This document shows positions 15,778 through 27,207 of a DNA stretch of 64,000 nucleotides, one piece after another. The position numbers and the translations under genes are program-made. The notes below the pieces were generated by a model. It ran no database searches and was not told the DNA's origin. It saw only the letters and a list, made by a program, of their open reading frames with translations. Positions within the stretch are counted from its first letter, which is position 1; each line of letters starts with the position of its first letter. The DNA is from Amycolatopsis nivea (lineage in GTDB: Bacteria; Actinomycetota; Actinomycetes; Mycobacteriales; Pseudonocardiaceae): positions 177,126 to 241,125 of the forward strand of contig NZ_SDLT01000010.1 in assembly GCF_004522235.1 (NCBI RefSeq), in the 5' to 3' direction.

Positions 15778-16050
15778 GCCCTCCGCTGCGTCGGTGTCGT
15801 GTCGGCGATCGTGGGGCTGGCGTGGTGCGGGATCGCTGGGGCTGAGGCGTTGCGCACGGTGTCGTGGCGGGCTGGTGCGACCGGGTGCGGTGCGTTGTGC
15901 AGGGCGGGTGAGCCCTCAGCTGCGTTGGTGTCGTGTCGGCGATTGTGGGGCTGGCGTGGTGCGGGATTGTTGGGGCTGAGGCGTTGCGGACGACCTCGCC
16001 GAAGGCCGGTTCGACCGCGTCCGGGCGTCATGCAAACCGGCTAAGCCCTC
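15719..16050 (+). repeat. ~134-bp tandem repeat containing the 3' end of the DUF1963 gene
   Basis: The end of the DUF1963 gene and its downstream flank are repeated. The stop-codon region GGGTGAGCCCTC ends copy 1 (stop at 15775-15777) and recurs at 15909 (134 bases on); a third version ends in TAAGCCCTC at 16042. In the third copy the tail GACGACCTCGCCGAAGG and a VMQTG-stop equivalent of the real VMQSG-stop are readable, with one base missing. The segments in between (GTGTCGTGTCGGCGAT, then GGGGCTGGCGTGGTGCGGGA) are almost identical. It overlaps the end of the next gene. Confidence 0.8.
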
Positions 16051-16744
16051 CCCGGCGCCGATTGCGTTCCAGCCATTCCGTCGTGCAGCAGTGCTCGCAC
16101 GGGGCGAGTTCCCCAGGGATCACCGAAGCCCAGGCGATCCGCACGATCTCGTGGGTGTCGCGGCCCATCCGCTCCTGCCGCTGCTGGCCCCTGCGCAGCC
16201 AGTAGCAGTCGGCGTCGTTGTGGTAGGCGTGGCCGCCCGCCGTGTGGTAGCCGGTCGGCAGCACCCCGGCGTCGAGCTGGCGGCAGTCGGCGCAGTAGGC
16301 CTTTGTCATGCCGTGCCGGCACTCGTCGTCCTCCGGCGGTGCGGGCGGGCGTCCGGTGGGGCGGGCCGCCGTCGCGAGGTCGGACAGTTCGGCTAGCTGG
16401 GTGCGGGCGGCCGGGTCCTCGGCGGCCCGCCAGGTGATCTTGTGCTGGGCAGCGCAGGTGCGGAGGCGGGGGAGGAGGTCGTCCGAATCATGACCGTCCA
16501 GCGCGGTGCGGAGATACTCGCTGTCGCTGTACAGGTGTACGCGGACCGGTCTTTTCAGGCTTTCGAGTGCTTCCACGGCAGCCGTCAGCGCCATCCGGCC
16601 CGCGGTCGTGTCCGCCGCCCCGCCGGTGAGGGTTTTCCGATGGTCGCCGTAGGCCAGCAGGGCGGACCAGCCGCCCGGTCCCGAGGTGTCGCCGCCTTTC
16701 CCCGCCGCGTAGATCCGCACTGCTCCGGCTTCTTCGCTCGCCAC
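16028..16744 (-). CDS. RNase H-like protein lacking catalytic residues, with Cys-rich C-terminus
   Basis: A 238-residue protein. Residues 9-85 align with RNase HI of the same window: [16 protein letters not shown] against [16 protein letters not shown], and [11 protein letters not shown] against [11 protein letters not shown]. The first catalytic Asp is Ala14 and the catalytic Glu is Ala52 (TTAGRMAL for TTNNRMEL); only Asp74 remains, and the handle and last Asp are absent. The C-terminal third is Cys/His-rich (Cys142, 151, 154, 180, 216, 219, 220), a likely metal site that RNase HI does not have. A binding or scaffold role is inferred. GTG 16744 gives the correct start of the domain. Confidence 0.72.
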   Translation of the reverse strand: MASEEAGAVRIYAAGKGGDTSGPGGWSALLAYGDHRKTLTGGAADTTAGRMALTAAVEALESLKRPVRVHLYSDSEYLRTALDGHDSDDLLPRLRTCAAQHKITWRAAEDPAARTQLAELSDLATAARPTGRPPAPPEDDECRHGMTKAYCADCRQLDAGVLPTGYHTAGGHAYHNDADCYWLRRGQQRQERMGRDTHEIVRIAWASVIPGELAPCEHCCTTEWLERNRRRGGLSRFA

Positions 16745-17084
16745 GCCCCGAACGTATCGGCAGGGGGCGACACTTTTCGCGAAACCTGCCCGAAGGCCCT
16801 GCCCCGCGCCGGTTCCCGGGGCCTGTGCACCCGGGCCGGACGCACTTCGCCGACCTGTATCGTGGAACCGGGCCAGCCCGCGCATCCGCTCTGCCGCGCG
16901 GGGCCTCCGACAGCGTCCGGCGACCCCGCCGCGGGCCGCTTCCCCCGGCCCCCGGAGAGCGGAAAACCCCAGGCAGAACACGTGCGGTCCGGTTTTTGTC
17001 GGTGGTCGTCCCTACCCTGGGCACGTCCGTCGGCACCGGATCTCCCGGCGGGCCACCGAGCAGAACGATGGAAGGGACGAAGGC
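16745..17084. other. 340-base gap upstream of uvrA
   Basis: GC-rich DNA with no supported gene. It should hold the promoters of uvrA and of the divergent RNase H-like gene. A TACCCT hexamer near 17024 could be a -10 element, but I see no well-spaced -35. I looked for an actinobacterial LexA box (GAAC-n4-GTTC) and found only a half-site (GAACACGTGC near 16977), so SOS control is not supported. GGAAGGGA precedes the uvrA start codon. Confidence 0.4.
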
Positions 17085-19946
<2,862 letters not shown>

Positions 19947-19977
19947 TCCGCGTCCAGCCGCTCTGATCCGAGCCGAG

Positions 19978-20011
19978 AAGAGCCGTCCGGTCCCAGGACC
20001 AGGCGGCTCTT
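19978..20011. terminator. Bidirectional terminator after uvrA
   Basis: AAGAGCCG pairs with CGGCTCTT, and inside it GGTCC pairs with GGACC, giving an extended hairpin between the convergent uvrA and FN3 lipoprotein genes. It is 32 bases past the uvrA stop. Confidence 0.75.
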
Positions 20012-20029
20012 CGCCGTCTGGCGGACGGG

Positions 20030-20668
20030 TCAGTCCTTTCCAGTCGTGCGCTCGACGACGGGGGAGAGCGGGCCGTAGGACAGTGCGCGGAGGCGGAAGG
20101 CCGAGCCTTGTTCGCCGGGCAGGAGCGACAGCGCGCATTGGGTGGCGTTGGGATCGGTCACCTCGACCGGAATGAAGTCAGGTGTGCCCGGGCGGCGGAT
20201 CTCCAGCAGGAAACCGGCCTCGTCGGTCGAGCGGTCGGTCCAGGTGAAGTGCAGGTTCTGGTCCGCGGCCGGGGTCGCGGCGAGGTCGGCCGGGGCGGAC
20301 TGCTGGGCGGCGGTGCCGGGTTGGGCAGCAGCGCCCGCCGTGACGGTCGCCGACACCGGACCGGCGAAGGACCGGATTCGGTAGTAGAACGGCGTTTCTG
20401 GGATCAGGTTCGGATGGGTATACGAGGTCTGGCCGGGCGGGAGGTACTGCAGCGCGGTCCACGGTCCGTCGGCGGCGTTGGCGTATTCGAGGAGGTAGCC
20501 CGCCGCGGCCGGGTCGGCAGGCCAGTGCAGCACGACGTTCGTGGGCGAGGTGAGAGTCGCGGTGAAGGCGGGGGCGGTTGGCGGCGGCGAAGGGCTGCTA
20601 CAGCCGACTAGCGTCGCGGTCAGCAGCGCGGCCAGTGCGGCCAGGGCGGTTCGAGCGGCGGTCGGCAC
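20030..20668 (-). CDS. Lipoprotein with two fibronectin type III-like domains
   Basis: A 212-residue exported lipoprotein. The signal peptide (TALAALAALLTATLVGC) ends in a lipobox whose Cys is followed by SSPSPPP. Two FN3-like units follow: the first with NVVLHWPADPAAAGYLLEY and FYYRIRSFAG, the second with NLHFTWTDRSTDEAGFLLEI and FRLRALSYG, separated by an Ala/Gln linker. FN3 lipoproteins sit on the outer face of the membrane and often bind polymers; the partner is unknown. GTG 20668 is chosen because AGGAGG lies 7-8 bases upstream; the longer frame lacks such a site. Confidence 0.8.
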   Translation of the reverse strand: MPTAARTALAALAALLTATLVGCSSPSPPPTAPAFTATLTSPTNVVLHWPADPAAAGYLLEYANAADGPWTALQYLPPGQTSYTHPNLIPETPFYYRIRSFAGPVSATVTAGAAAQPGTAAQQSAPADLAATPAADQNLHFTWTDRSTDEAGFLLEIRRPGTPDFIPVEVTDPNATQCALSLLPGEQGSAFRLRALSYGPLSPVVERTTGKD

Positions 20669-20782
20669 GGCAAGCCTCCTCGATGGTTCAGGCGGCGGCG
20701 TACCCAAGGGATGGCCAGCCTAGGAAACGGCGGTCAAGATCGACAAGCACGCGTTCCGCTGATCGGGAGAGAGGGGCGGGCT

Positions 20783-21247
20783 GTGGTCCTCGAAAAGAAG
20801 AGGGACGCCGAGTACACGTTCCGGAGCGACTGGTGGCTGCCGACTCTCCCCGGGCGGGTGTTCGACGCGATCGTCGACCTCGAGTCGTATCCGCGGTGGT
20901 GGCCGGACGTCCAGTCGGTGCGCCAGGTCGACGACGACACCGCCCAGGTCGTCTGCCGGTCCCGGCTGCCGTACCGGATCGTCGTCGCGATGCACCGGGA
21001 GCAGCAGGACGCGGCGGGGCTGCGGGTGCGCGTCCGGTTGAGCGGGGACCTCGACGGGCTGCTCGCCGGGGTGATCCACGCCGACGGAGCGGGCTCCCGG
21101 CTGGAGATCACGCAGCACGTTCAGGTGCGGAAACCGTTGCTGCGCAGGCTCGACGTCATCGCCCGGCCGTTCTTCCGCGCCAACCACGCGTGGATGATGC
21201 GGCGCGGCCACCACGGGCTGGCCGGTTACCTCGCGGCGTCGAGATGA
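20783..21247 (+). CDS. SRPBCC (START-like) family protein
   Basis: A 154-residue single-domain protein of the polyketide-cyclase/START superfamily. The pattern is typical: a WWLPTLPGRVFDAIVDLESYPRWWPDV motif, a long antiparallel sheet (RVRLSGDLDGLLAG, RLEITQHVQV) and a C-terminal helix (IARPFFRANHAWMMRRG) closing the cavity. Such proteins bind a hydrophobic ligand; the ligand is unknown. GTG 20783 is used since GAGAGGGG precedes it and the domain begins a few residues later. It is divergent from the FN3 lipoprotein gene. Confidence 0.82.
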   Translation: MVLEKKRDAEYTFRSDWWLPTLPGRVFDAIVDLESYPRWWPDVQSVRQVDDDTAQVVCRSRLPYRIVVAMHREQQDAAGLRVRVRLSGDLDGLLAGVIHADGAGSRLEITQHVQVRKPLLRRLDVIARPFFRANHAWMMRRGHHGLAGYLAASR

Positions 21248-21263
21248 GTCGAGATAACCGGCC
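21220..21263. terminator. Hairpin between SRPBCC and MFS genes
   Basis: GGCCGGTTA pairs with TAACCGGCC across the SRPBCC stop codon, and the stem is just before the end of the convergent MFS gene. The loop is long (about 26 bases) but holds a CTCG/CGAG pair. Confidence 0.5.
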
Positions 21264-21275
21264 AGAACGAGCGGC

Positions 21276-22712
21276 CTAGCTGGCGACCGGTTCGGGAGCG
21301 GCGGCCGGAGCCGCGACCGCTCGGCGGCCCAGGAGCACCGCGGCGAGGATCGCGGCGAGAGCGGTCAACCCGGCGCTGAAGCCGAAAGCCACCCGGAATC
21401 CCGACGCCAGCGCCTCCTTCTCCGAAGCGCCTCCGCTCAGCACCTCGGCTGTGCGGGTCGCGGCGGCGGTGGCCAGCACGGCGGTTCCCAGCGCGCCACC
21501 GACCTGCTGGGTCGTGGTGATCAACCCCGACGTCACGCCGGAGTCGTCGGGGGTCGCGGCGGACATCGCCAAGCCCATCAGCGCCGGGATCGCCATTCCC
21601 GCCCCGGCGCCCATCAGGATCAGCGACGGCAGCACGTGCAAGGCGTAACCGCCAGCTGTCTGGACCTGGGTCAGGTAAAGGAACGCGACCGAGGTCGTCA
21701 GCAGACCGGCGACCAGGACCGCGCGCGGGGAGAAGCGGCTGTTCAGCCAGTCGGCCAGGCCGAGCGAGAACGCGGCGATCATGACCGGCGTCGGGACGAA
21801 GGCGAAACCCGTGGTGAGCGCGTCGAAGCCGAGCACCTGCTGCAGGTACAGCGCGGTGACGAACTGGAATCCCAGGAATCCGGCGACCATCACGACCATG
21901 GTCAGGTTGGCCCCGCTGATCGCGCGCACCCGGAGCAACCGCAAGGGCAGCAACGGAGTGCGCGTCCGGGCCTGGCGAAGCAGGAACAGCAGGAGCAGGG
22001 CGACCGCCGCCGCGAGAGTCAGGATGGTCAGGAACGTCCATCCCGCGTCGCCTGCCTGCACGATGCCCAGCACCAGCAGCATCACCCCGGCGGTGACCAG
22101 CAGCGCGCCCAGGACGTCGATGCCGGTGCGCAGGCCGAGACCTTGGTCGGAGGCGACGACCAGCGGAGTCAGGACAAGCGCGGCGATGCCGATGGGCAGG
22201 TTGATGTAGAAGGTCCAGTGCCAGTCGAGGCCCTGCGTGAGCGCGCCGCCCGCGACCATGCCGATCGACGCGCCCGCGGCTTGGGTGAAGCTGTAAACGC
22301 CGAGCGCGCGGACGCGGGCGCGCGGCTCGGGATAGAGCGTCACGATCATTCCCAGCACAACCGCGGATGCCAGCGCGCCGCCGACCCCCTGGACAAATCG
22401 CGCGACCACCAGCGTGGTGGCGTTGGGCGAGAGACCGGCCGCCAGCGAAGCGGCGGTGAAGACGACGATGCCGGCGAGGAACACCCGCCGCCGGCCGACC
22501 AGGTCGCCGAGGCGGCCGGACAGCAGGAGCAGGCCGCCGAACGCGACGAGGTAGGCGTTGACCACCCAGGCCAGCCCGGGCGCGCTGAAGCCCAGGTCGG
22601 TCTGGATCACCGGCAGGGCCACCGCGACGATCGAGCTGTCGAGCACCACCATCAGCGAGGCGGCGGACAGCACGGCGAGCGCCGCGCCGCGATGCCGAGC
22701 GGTTTCGGGCAT
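21276..22712 (-). CDS. MFS drug-efflux transporter, DHA2 (14-TMS) family
   Basis: A 478-residue proton-driven exporter with about 14 membrane segments. Family motifs: motif D1-like LDSSIVAVALPVI, motif A GRLGDLVGRRRVF between TM2 and TM3, and motif C region SFTQAAGASIGMVAGG with WHWTFYINLPIG, characteristic of the QacA/EmrB group. ATG 22712 is preceded by GGAGG at good spacing. It is divergent from an HxlR-type regulator with about 116 bases between starts, a classical efflux-pump/repressor layout, so expression is probably induced by a toxic or redox-active compound. Confidence 0.9.
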   Translation of the reverse strand: MPETARHRGAALAVLSAASLMVVLDSSIVAVALPVIQTDLGFSAPGLAWVVNAYLVAFGGLLLLSGRLGDLVGRRRVFLAGIVVFTAASLAAGLSPNATTLVVARFVQGVGGALASAVVLGMIVTLYPEPRARVRALGVYSFTQAAGASIGMVAGGALTQGLDWHWTFYINLPIGIAALVLTPLVVASDQGLGLRTGIDVLGALLVTAGVMLLVLGIVQAGDAGWTFLTILTLAAAVALLLLFLLRQARTRTPLLPLRLLRVRAISGANLTMVVMVAGFLGFQFVTALYLQQVLGFDALTTGFAFVPTPVMIAAFSLGLADWLNSRFSPRAVLVAGLLTTSVAFLYLTQVQTAGGYALHVLPSLILMGAGAGMAIPALMGLAMSAATPDDSGVTSGLITTTQQVGGALGTAVLATAAATRTAEVLSGGASEKEALASGFRVAFGFSAGLTALAAILAAVLLGRRAVAAPAAAPEPVAS

Positions 22713-22779
22713 GACAAGGTCCTCCATAACCGGCACAGGGGAGAGTTTCCGCTGGTCGTAGCCAGGGCATCTCTTGTTA

Positions 22780-22811
22780 CAGTGCCCATCATGTGTGACC
22801 ATGGAGCACTG
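22780..22811. promoter_or_regulatory. Candidate HxlR operator
   Basis: In the divergent MFS/HxlR control region CAGTGC (22780-22785) and GCACTG (22806-22811) form an inverted repeat, with CAT and ATG partly extending the dyad inward. The site lies 18 bases before the regulator start, where binding would affect both promoters. Its role is inferred from position. Confidence 0.4.
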
Positions 22812-22828
22812 CGGAAGGAGGCACTTTC

Positions 22829-23230
22829 ATGTCCCAGGGGAACATCGCTGTGACCGACGAGGCCACGGACTTCGACCCGGCGAAATTCGCGGTGTGCACG
22901 GTGATGGAGGTCGTGAACCGGATCAGCGGGAAATGGGTGATCGGCATCCTGCTGGAGGCGACGCGCGGTCCGGTGCGGTTCACCGAACTCGAACGCTCGG
23001 TGCCGGGGATCAGCCGCCGCATGCTCACGCTCACCCTGCGGAACCTGGAACGCGACGGCCTGCTGACCCGCACGGTCTACCCGACGGTCCCGCCGCGCGT
23101 CGAATACGAGGCGACCGAGATGGCGCGCGAGCTGTACGACTCACTGGCCGGTTTGGTCGACTGGGCGGAACGGCACCGCGAGGCGATCGCGGTTTCGCGG
23201 CAGGGGTACGACGGCCGCACTGCTTGCTGA
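22829..23230 (+). CDS. HxlR-family transcriptional regulator
   Basis: A 133-residue winged-helix regulator. The HxlR pattern is complete: a conserved N-terminal Cys (FAVCTVMEVVNRISGKW), the GPVRFTELERSVPGISRRMLTLTL recognition region, NLERDGLLTR wing and the PPRVEYEATEMARELYDSL dimer segment. The first Cys is the residue that senses electrophiles or oxidants in several family members. ATG with AGGAGG ahead. It probably represses the divergent MFS exporter and itself. Confidence 0.9.
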   Translation: MSQGNIAVTDEATDFDPAKFAVCTVMEVVNRISGKWVIGILLEATRGPVRFTELERSVPGISRRMLTLTLRNLERDGLLTRTVYPTVPPRVEYEATEMARELYDSLAGLVDWAERHREAIAVSRQGYDGRTAC

Positions 23231-23238
23231 ATTGGAAA

Positions 23239-23283
23239 GGCGCCGCGGCCGTGCGCACGGGGGACGTGCACGGTCGCGGCGCC
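23239..23283. terminator. Long hairpin between HxlR regulator and dctA
   Basis: GGCGCCGCGGCCGTGC pairs with GCACGGTCGCGGCGCC (one mismatch) around a 13-base loop, between the convergent ends of the regulator and DctA genes. It can end transcription from either side. Confidence 0.75.
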
Positions 23284-23330
23284 GTAACAGTCCGCGCCCA
23301 GGGGGAAGGGACCCGGGCGTGGACTGGGTC

Positions 23331-24713
23331 TCAGGCGTTCGCCGGGACGGGCTGAGCGGGCTCGGCCGGTTTGTCGTCGAGCAGGGTCGCTTCGTCGAAC
23401 GGGGCCTGTCCGGCGAAGACCTGCCGCGACCGGTCGCGGTCGAATTCCTTCATCCACGATCCGATGAGGACGGTCGCGACCGCGTTGCCCGCGAAGTTCG
23501 TCAGCGCCCGCGCCTCGGACATGAACCGGTCGATGCCGAGGATGAAGCCGACGCCGTCGACGAGTTCCGGGCGGTGCGACTGCAGGCCGCTGGCCAGGGT
23601 CGCGATGCCGGCGCCGCTCACGCCCGCCGCGCCCTTCGACGCGATGATCATGAACAGCAGCAACGTGATCTGCTCGCCGAGCGCGAGCGGCTGGTCCTGC
23701 GCGGTGGCGATGAACAGCGTCGCCATCGTCAGGTAGATCGCGGTGCCGTCGAGGTTGAACGAGTACCCGGTGGGCACCGTGATGCCGACGACCGGCTTGC
23801 TGACGCCGAGGTGCTCCATCTTCGCGATCAGCCGCGGCAGCGCGGATTCCGAAGAGGACGTCGACAGGATCAGCAGGAATTCGCGGCCGAGATACCGCAG
23901 CAGGCTGAAGATGTTGACCCGCGCGCCGAGCCACAGCACCGCGCCGAGGACGCCGAACACGAACACCAGGCACGTCAGGTAGAAGCCGAGCATGATCACC
24001 AGCAGGCTGCGCAGCGCGCCCCAGCCGGTCGCGCCGACCACCGCGGCGATCGCGCCGAACGCGCCCACCGGGGCGGCCCACATGATCATCGCGAGGACGC
24101 GGAACACGAGCCGCTGGATGTGCTCGATGCCGCGCAGGATCGGCTCGCCGCGCTTGCCGAGCTTCTGCAGCGCGAACCCGGCGAGCAGCGCCACGAGCAG
24201 CGTCTGCAGCACCTGGCCCTCGGTGAACGCGGACACGAAGGTCTTCGGGATGATGCCGAGCAGGAAGTCGGTGGTGCCCTCGCCGCCCTTCGCCTGCTGG
24301 TGCACCTTCGACACGTCGGCCGGGTTGAGGTGCAGGCCGCTGCCCGGGTGCAGCAGGTTGCCGACGACGAGCCCGATCGCGAGCGCGAACGTCGACATCA
24401 CGATGAAGTAGACCAGCGCGGTGACGCCGACCTTGCCGACCTTCGCCGCCTTCGCGACCGAGCCGATGCCCAGCACGATGGTGCAGAAGATGATCGGCGA
24501 GATCATCATCTTGATCAGGTTGACGAAGCCGGTGCCCAGCGGGGCGAGGCTCTTGCCGACGGACGGCCAGAGCAGCCCGACCGCTACGCCGAGCACGACG
24601 GCGGCGATCACGGCGAGGTACAGGTAGCGCGTGCGGTCGCGCTTGGGCGCGCTCGCTTCGGGGGTCGGTGTCGGCACCGTTGCCTCCAGCTCGGTGGGGG
24701 GAACGCGGGTCAC
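23331..24713 (-). CDS. dctA: DctA-like dicarboxylate/amino acid:cation symporter
   Basis: A 460-residue DAACS-family carrier that imports C4-dicarboxylates (succinate, fumarate, malate) or acidic amino acids with Na+ or H+. After an N-terminal cytoplasmic tail, the core shows FVNLIKMMISPIIFCTIV, the serine-rich hairpin STSSSESALPRLI, the TM7 motif PTGYSFNLDGTAIY and the substrate site FAGNAVATVL. The adjacent DcuS/DcuR-type pair, transcribed divergently, makes a dicarboxylate substrate and two-component control likely. ATG or GTG at 24713. Confidence 0.88.
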   Translation of the reverse strand: MTRVPPTELEATVPTPTPEASAPKRDRTRYLYLAVIAAVVLGVAVGLLWPSVGKSLAPLGTGFVNLIKMMISPIIFCTIVLGIGSVAKAAKVGKVGVTALVYFIVMSTFALAIGLVVGNLLHPGSGLHLNPADVSKVHQQAKGGEGTTDFLLGIIPKTFVSAFTEGQVLQTLLVALLAGFALQKLGKRGEPILRGIEHIQRLVFRVLAMIMWAAPVGAFGAIAAVVGATGWGALRSLLVIMLGFYLTCLVFVFGVLGAVLWLGARVNIFSLLRYLGREFLLILSTSSSESALPRLIAKMEHLGVSKPVVGITVPTGYSFNLDGTAIYLTMATLFIATAQDQPLALGEQITLLLFMIIASKGAAGVSGAGIATLASGLQSHRPELVDGVGFILGIDRFMSEARALTNFAGNAVATVLIGSWMKEFDRDRSRQVFAGQAPFDEATLLDDKPAEPAQPVPANA

Positions 24714-24840
24714 TATGCGGGGCGGATATGACCGGCGTCACCGTTGTGTTCATTGAGTTCGCGGCGGGTCTGTCCGGTGTGGACTTCCCGGCAGCGGCGC
24801 CGGAGTGCTGCCGGACCCGTGCGTGTGCTGGTATGAGCGG

Positions 24841-26445
24841 GTGCCCCCGACACCTCGGATCCGGACGAGCCGCTGGAGCCTGGCCCGTCAGCTGCTGGTG
24901 CTGCAGCTGGCGATCCTGCTCGTGCTCGTCTCCGGCGGCATCACTATCGCCTATCTCGACGCCCGGCGCACGACGACCGACCGGGCCGGGGAGCAGTCGC
25001 TCGCGGTGGCCCGTTCGATCGCCGACGCGCCCGACGTCGCTCGGGCGGCCGCCACCGCGGACCCGACCGCGACGCTGCAGCCGTATGCGCAGCGGGTGCT
25101 CGTGGACACGCGCGTGGACTTCGTGACGATCATGTCGCCGCAAGGAATCCGTTACACGCACCCGAATCCGGCGTTGATCGGGCAGCGGTTCCTCGGGCAC
25201 ATCGAGGCGGCCCAGCAGGGCGGTGTCGTGTCCGAGACCTACACCGGTTCGCTCGGCCCGTCGGTGCGCGTGGTGGTGCCGGTGTTCGACGCGAACCATC
25301 GGGTGGTCGCGCTCGTCGCGGTGGGCATCACGATCGCGGCGATCTCGGCCGAGGTGCAGGAACGCGTCTGGCCGCTGCTCGGCGTCGCGGCGGCGGTGTT
25401 GCTGGTGGGCGCCTGCGGGGGCTGGCTGGTGAGCGCGCGGCTGAAGCGGCAGACGCGCGGCATCGCGCCCGCGGAGCTGAGCAATCTGTTCGAGTACCAC
25501 GAGGCGGTGCTGCATTCGGTCCGCGAGGGTGTGCTGCTGGTGGACCGCGACGGCCGGGTCGGGTTGTGCAACGACGGCGCCCGCACCCTGCTCGGGCTGA
25601 CCGGCGACCCGGTCGGTCAGCCGCTCGCAGACCTGGGGCTGTCGCCCGAGCTGACAGCCGCGTTCACCGCGCCGGAAAACCGCACCGAGGAGTTGCACCT
25701 GACGGACTCGCGGGTGCTGGTCGTGAGCACGACGCTCGTCAGCTCCGGCGGACGCGCGCAGGGCACCGTCGTGATCCTGCGCGACCACACCGAACTCCAG
25801 ACCCTCACCGGCGAGCTGACCACCGCGCGCAGCCTCGCCGAAGCCCTGCGGTCGCAAGCGCACGAAGCGGCGAACCGGCTGCACACGGTCGTGTCGCTGG
25901 TGGAGCTCGGCCGTCCCGAGGACGCCGTGGAGTTCGCGACCGCCGAACTCGCGCTGGCGCAGGAGCTCACCGACCGCGTGATGACCGCGGTCGCCGAACC
26001 GGTGCTGGCCGCGCTGCTGCTCGGCAAGGCCGCGGAGGCGAGCGAGCGCGGCGTGGAGTTCACCATCACGCCGGACACGATGATCGACGACCTCGGCCCC
26101 GGCGTCGCCGGACGGGACCTGGTCACGATCCTCGGCAACCTGATCGACAACGGAATCGACGCGGTGGTGCGGGAATCCGGCGCGCGGCCGGCGGTGGTCG
26201 TCACCGCGCGGTCCGAAGAGGACGGTCTGCTGCTGCGCGTCGCGGACAACGGCCCGGGCGTGCCGGAGGAAGCGGTGGGGGAGATGTTCCGCCGGGGCTG
26301 GTCGACCAAGGCGGGGGACGAGCACGGTCTCGGGTTGGCGCTGGTCGTGCAGGCGGTCCGGCGCTACGGCGGCACCATCGACGTCGGACGCGACGGCGGC
26401 GCGGTGTTCACCGTACGGTTGCCGAGGCAGGAGGTGTCGTCGTGA
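24841..26445 (+). CDS. DcuS/CitA-type sensor histidine kinase
   Basis: A 534-residue membrane kinase. An N-terminal membrane segment (LLVLQLAILLVLVSGGI), an extracytoplasmic PAS/Cache sensor with the RYTHPNPALIGQ motif, a second membrane segment (about residues 180-200), a cytoplasmic PAS domain (HSVREGVLLVDRDGRV) and an atypical CitA-family H-box (SQAHEAANRLHTVVSL, His341) are followed by N-box NLIDNGIDAV and G-box DNGPGVPEEA. The family senses citrate or C4-dicarboxylates. GTG 24841 is preferred; a GTG at 24805 would add a Cys-rich tail unlike the family. Stop overlaps the response-regulator start by four bases. Confidence 0.9.
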   Translation: MPPTPRIRTSRWSLARQLLVLQLAILLVLVSGGITIAYLDARRTTTDRAGEQSLAVARSIADAPDVARAAATADPTATLQPYAQRVLVDTRVDFVTIMSPQGIRYTHPNPALIGQRFLGHIEAAQQGGVVSETYTGSLGPSVRVVVPVFDANHRVVALVAVGITIAAISAEVQERVWPLLGVAAAVLLVGACGGWLVSARLKRQTRGIAPAELSNLFEYHEAVLHSVREGVLLVDRDGRVGLCNDGARTLLGLTGDPVGQPLADLGLSPELTAAFTAPENRTEELHLTDSRVLVVSTTLVSSGGRAQGTVVILRDHTELQTLTGELTTARSLAEALRSQAHEAANRLHTVVSLVELGRPEDAVEFATAELALAQELTDRVMTAVAEPVLAALLLGKAAEASERGVEFTITPDTMIDDLGPGVAGRDLVTILGNLIDNGIDAVVRESGARPAVVVTARSEEDGLLLRVADNGPGVPEEAVGEMFRRGWSTKAGDEHGLGLALVVQAVRRYGGTIDVGRDGGAVFTVRLPRQEVSS

Positions 26446-27110
26446 TCCGCGTGCTGGTGGTGGAGGACGAGCCGGTGGCGGCCGAGGCGCACCGGCTGTA
26501 CGTCGAGCGGTTGCCGGGATTCGCCGTCGCCGGCGTGGTGCATTCCGGCGGCGAGGCGCTGCGGTTCTGCGAGCGCGAACCGGTCGACCTGGTCCTGCTG
26601 GACTTCTACCTGCCCGACACGCACGGCCTCGCCGTCTGCCGTTCGCTGCGCGCGGCCGGGCTGCCGATCGACGTCATCGCGGTGACCTCCGCGCGCGACC
26701 TCGCGCTGGTCAAAGCCGCGGTCTCGGTCGGCGTGGTGCAGTACCTGCTCAAGCCGTTCACCTTCGCGTCGTTGCGGGACAAGCTGGAGCGCTACGCGTC
26801 GTTCCGCGAGGCGTCCGGCGAGGTCACCGGGCAGGCGGAGATCGACCGCGCGCTCGGCACGCTGCGCACCACCGAGGCCGCGCCGCTGCCGAAAGGCATG
26901 AGTGCGGAGACGCTGGATGCGATCACCGACGCGCTGGCCGGGGCCGGCGAAGGGCTGTCCGCCGGCGGTGCGGCCAGCGCGATCGGGGCGTCCCGGGTCA
27001 CCGCGCGGCGGTACCTGGAGTACTTGGCGGACAACGGATTGGCCCAGCGCGAACCGCGATACGGGCAGGTCGGACGCCCGGAGGTCTGGTACCGGCTCAA
27101 GCCTGGCTGA
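26442..27110 (+). CDS. DcuR/CitB-type response regulator
   Basis: A 222-residue regulator. The receiver has the acidic pocket EDE (8-10), phospho-acceptor Asp54 in LVLLDFYLPDTHG, and Lys104 in YLLKPF. After a linker, the C-terminal helix-turn-helix (SAGGAASAIGASRVTARRYLEYL, wing EPRYGQVGRPEVWYRL) is that of the CitB/DcuR family. The GTGA overlap with the kinase stop indicates coupled translation. It most likely activates dctA, transcribed away from the kinase gene. Confidence 0.92.
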   Translation: MIRVLVVEDEPVAAEAHRLYVERLPGFAVAGVVHSGGEALRFCEREPVDLVLLDFYLPDTHGLAVCRSLRAAGLPIDVIAVTSARDLALVKAAVSVGVVQYLLKPFTFASLRDKLERYASFREASGEVTGQAEIDRALGTLRTTEAAPLPKGMSAETLDAITDALAGAGEGLSAGGAASAIGASRVTARRYLEYLADNGLAQREPRYGQVGRPEVWYRLKPG

Positions 27111-27166
27111 CCGCTGACCGGACCCGTCAGCGCTTCGTGCGCACGCGGTAAGCGGACTCCCCGAAA

Positions 27167-27188
27167 GTGTGGACATCGAAGTTCACAC
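27167..27188. promoter_or_regulatory. Candidate operator upstream of the SDR gene
   Basis: GTGTGGAC and GTTCACAC form a near-perfect inverted repeat (seven of eight pairs) with a six-base spacer, 19 bases before the SDR start. No regulator gene is adjacent, so the cognate factor is unknown. Confidence 0.35.
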
Positions 27189-27207
27189 CACTCAAGGGGA
27201 GCAAGAA

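Noticed and set aside
16970..16990. LexA/SOS box upstream of uvrA
   Set aside because: Only one half-site (GAAC) is present; the dyad partner is missing.
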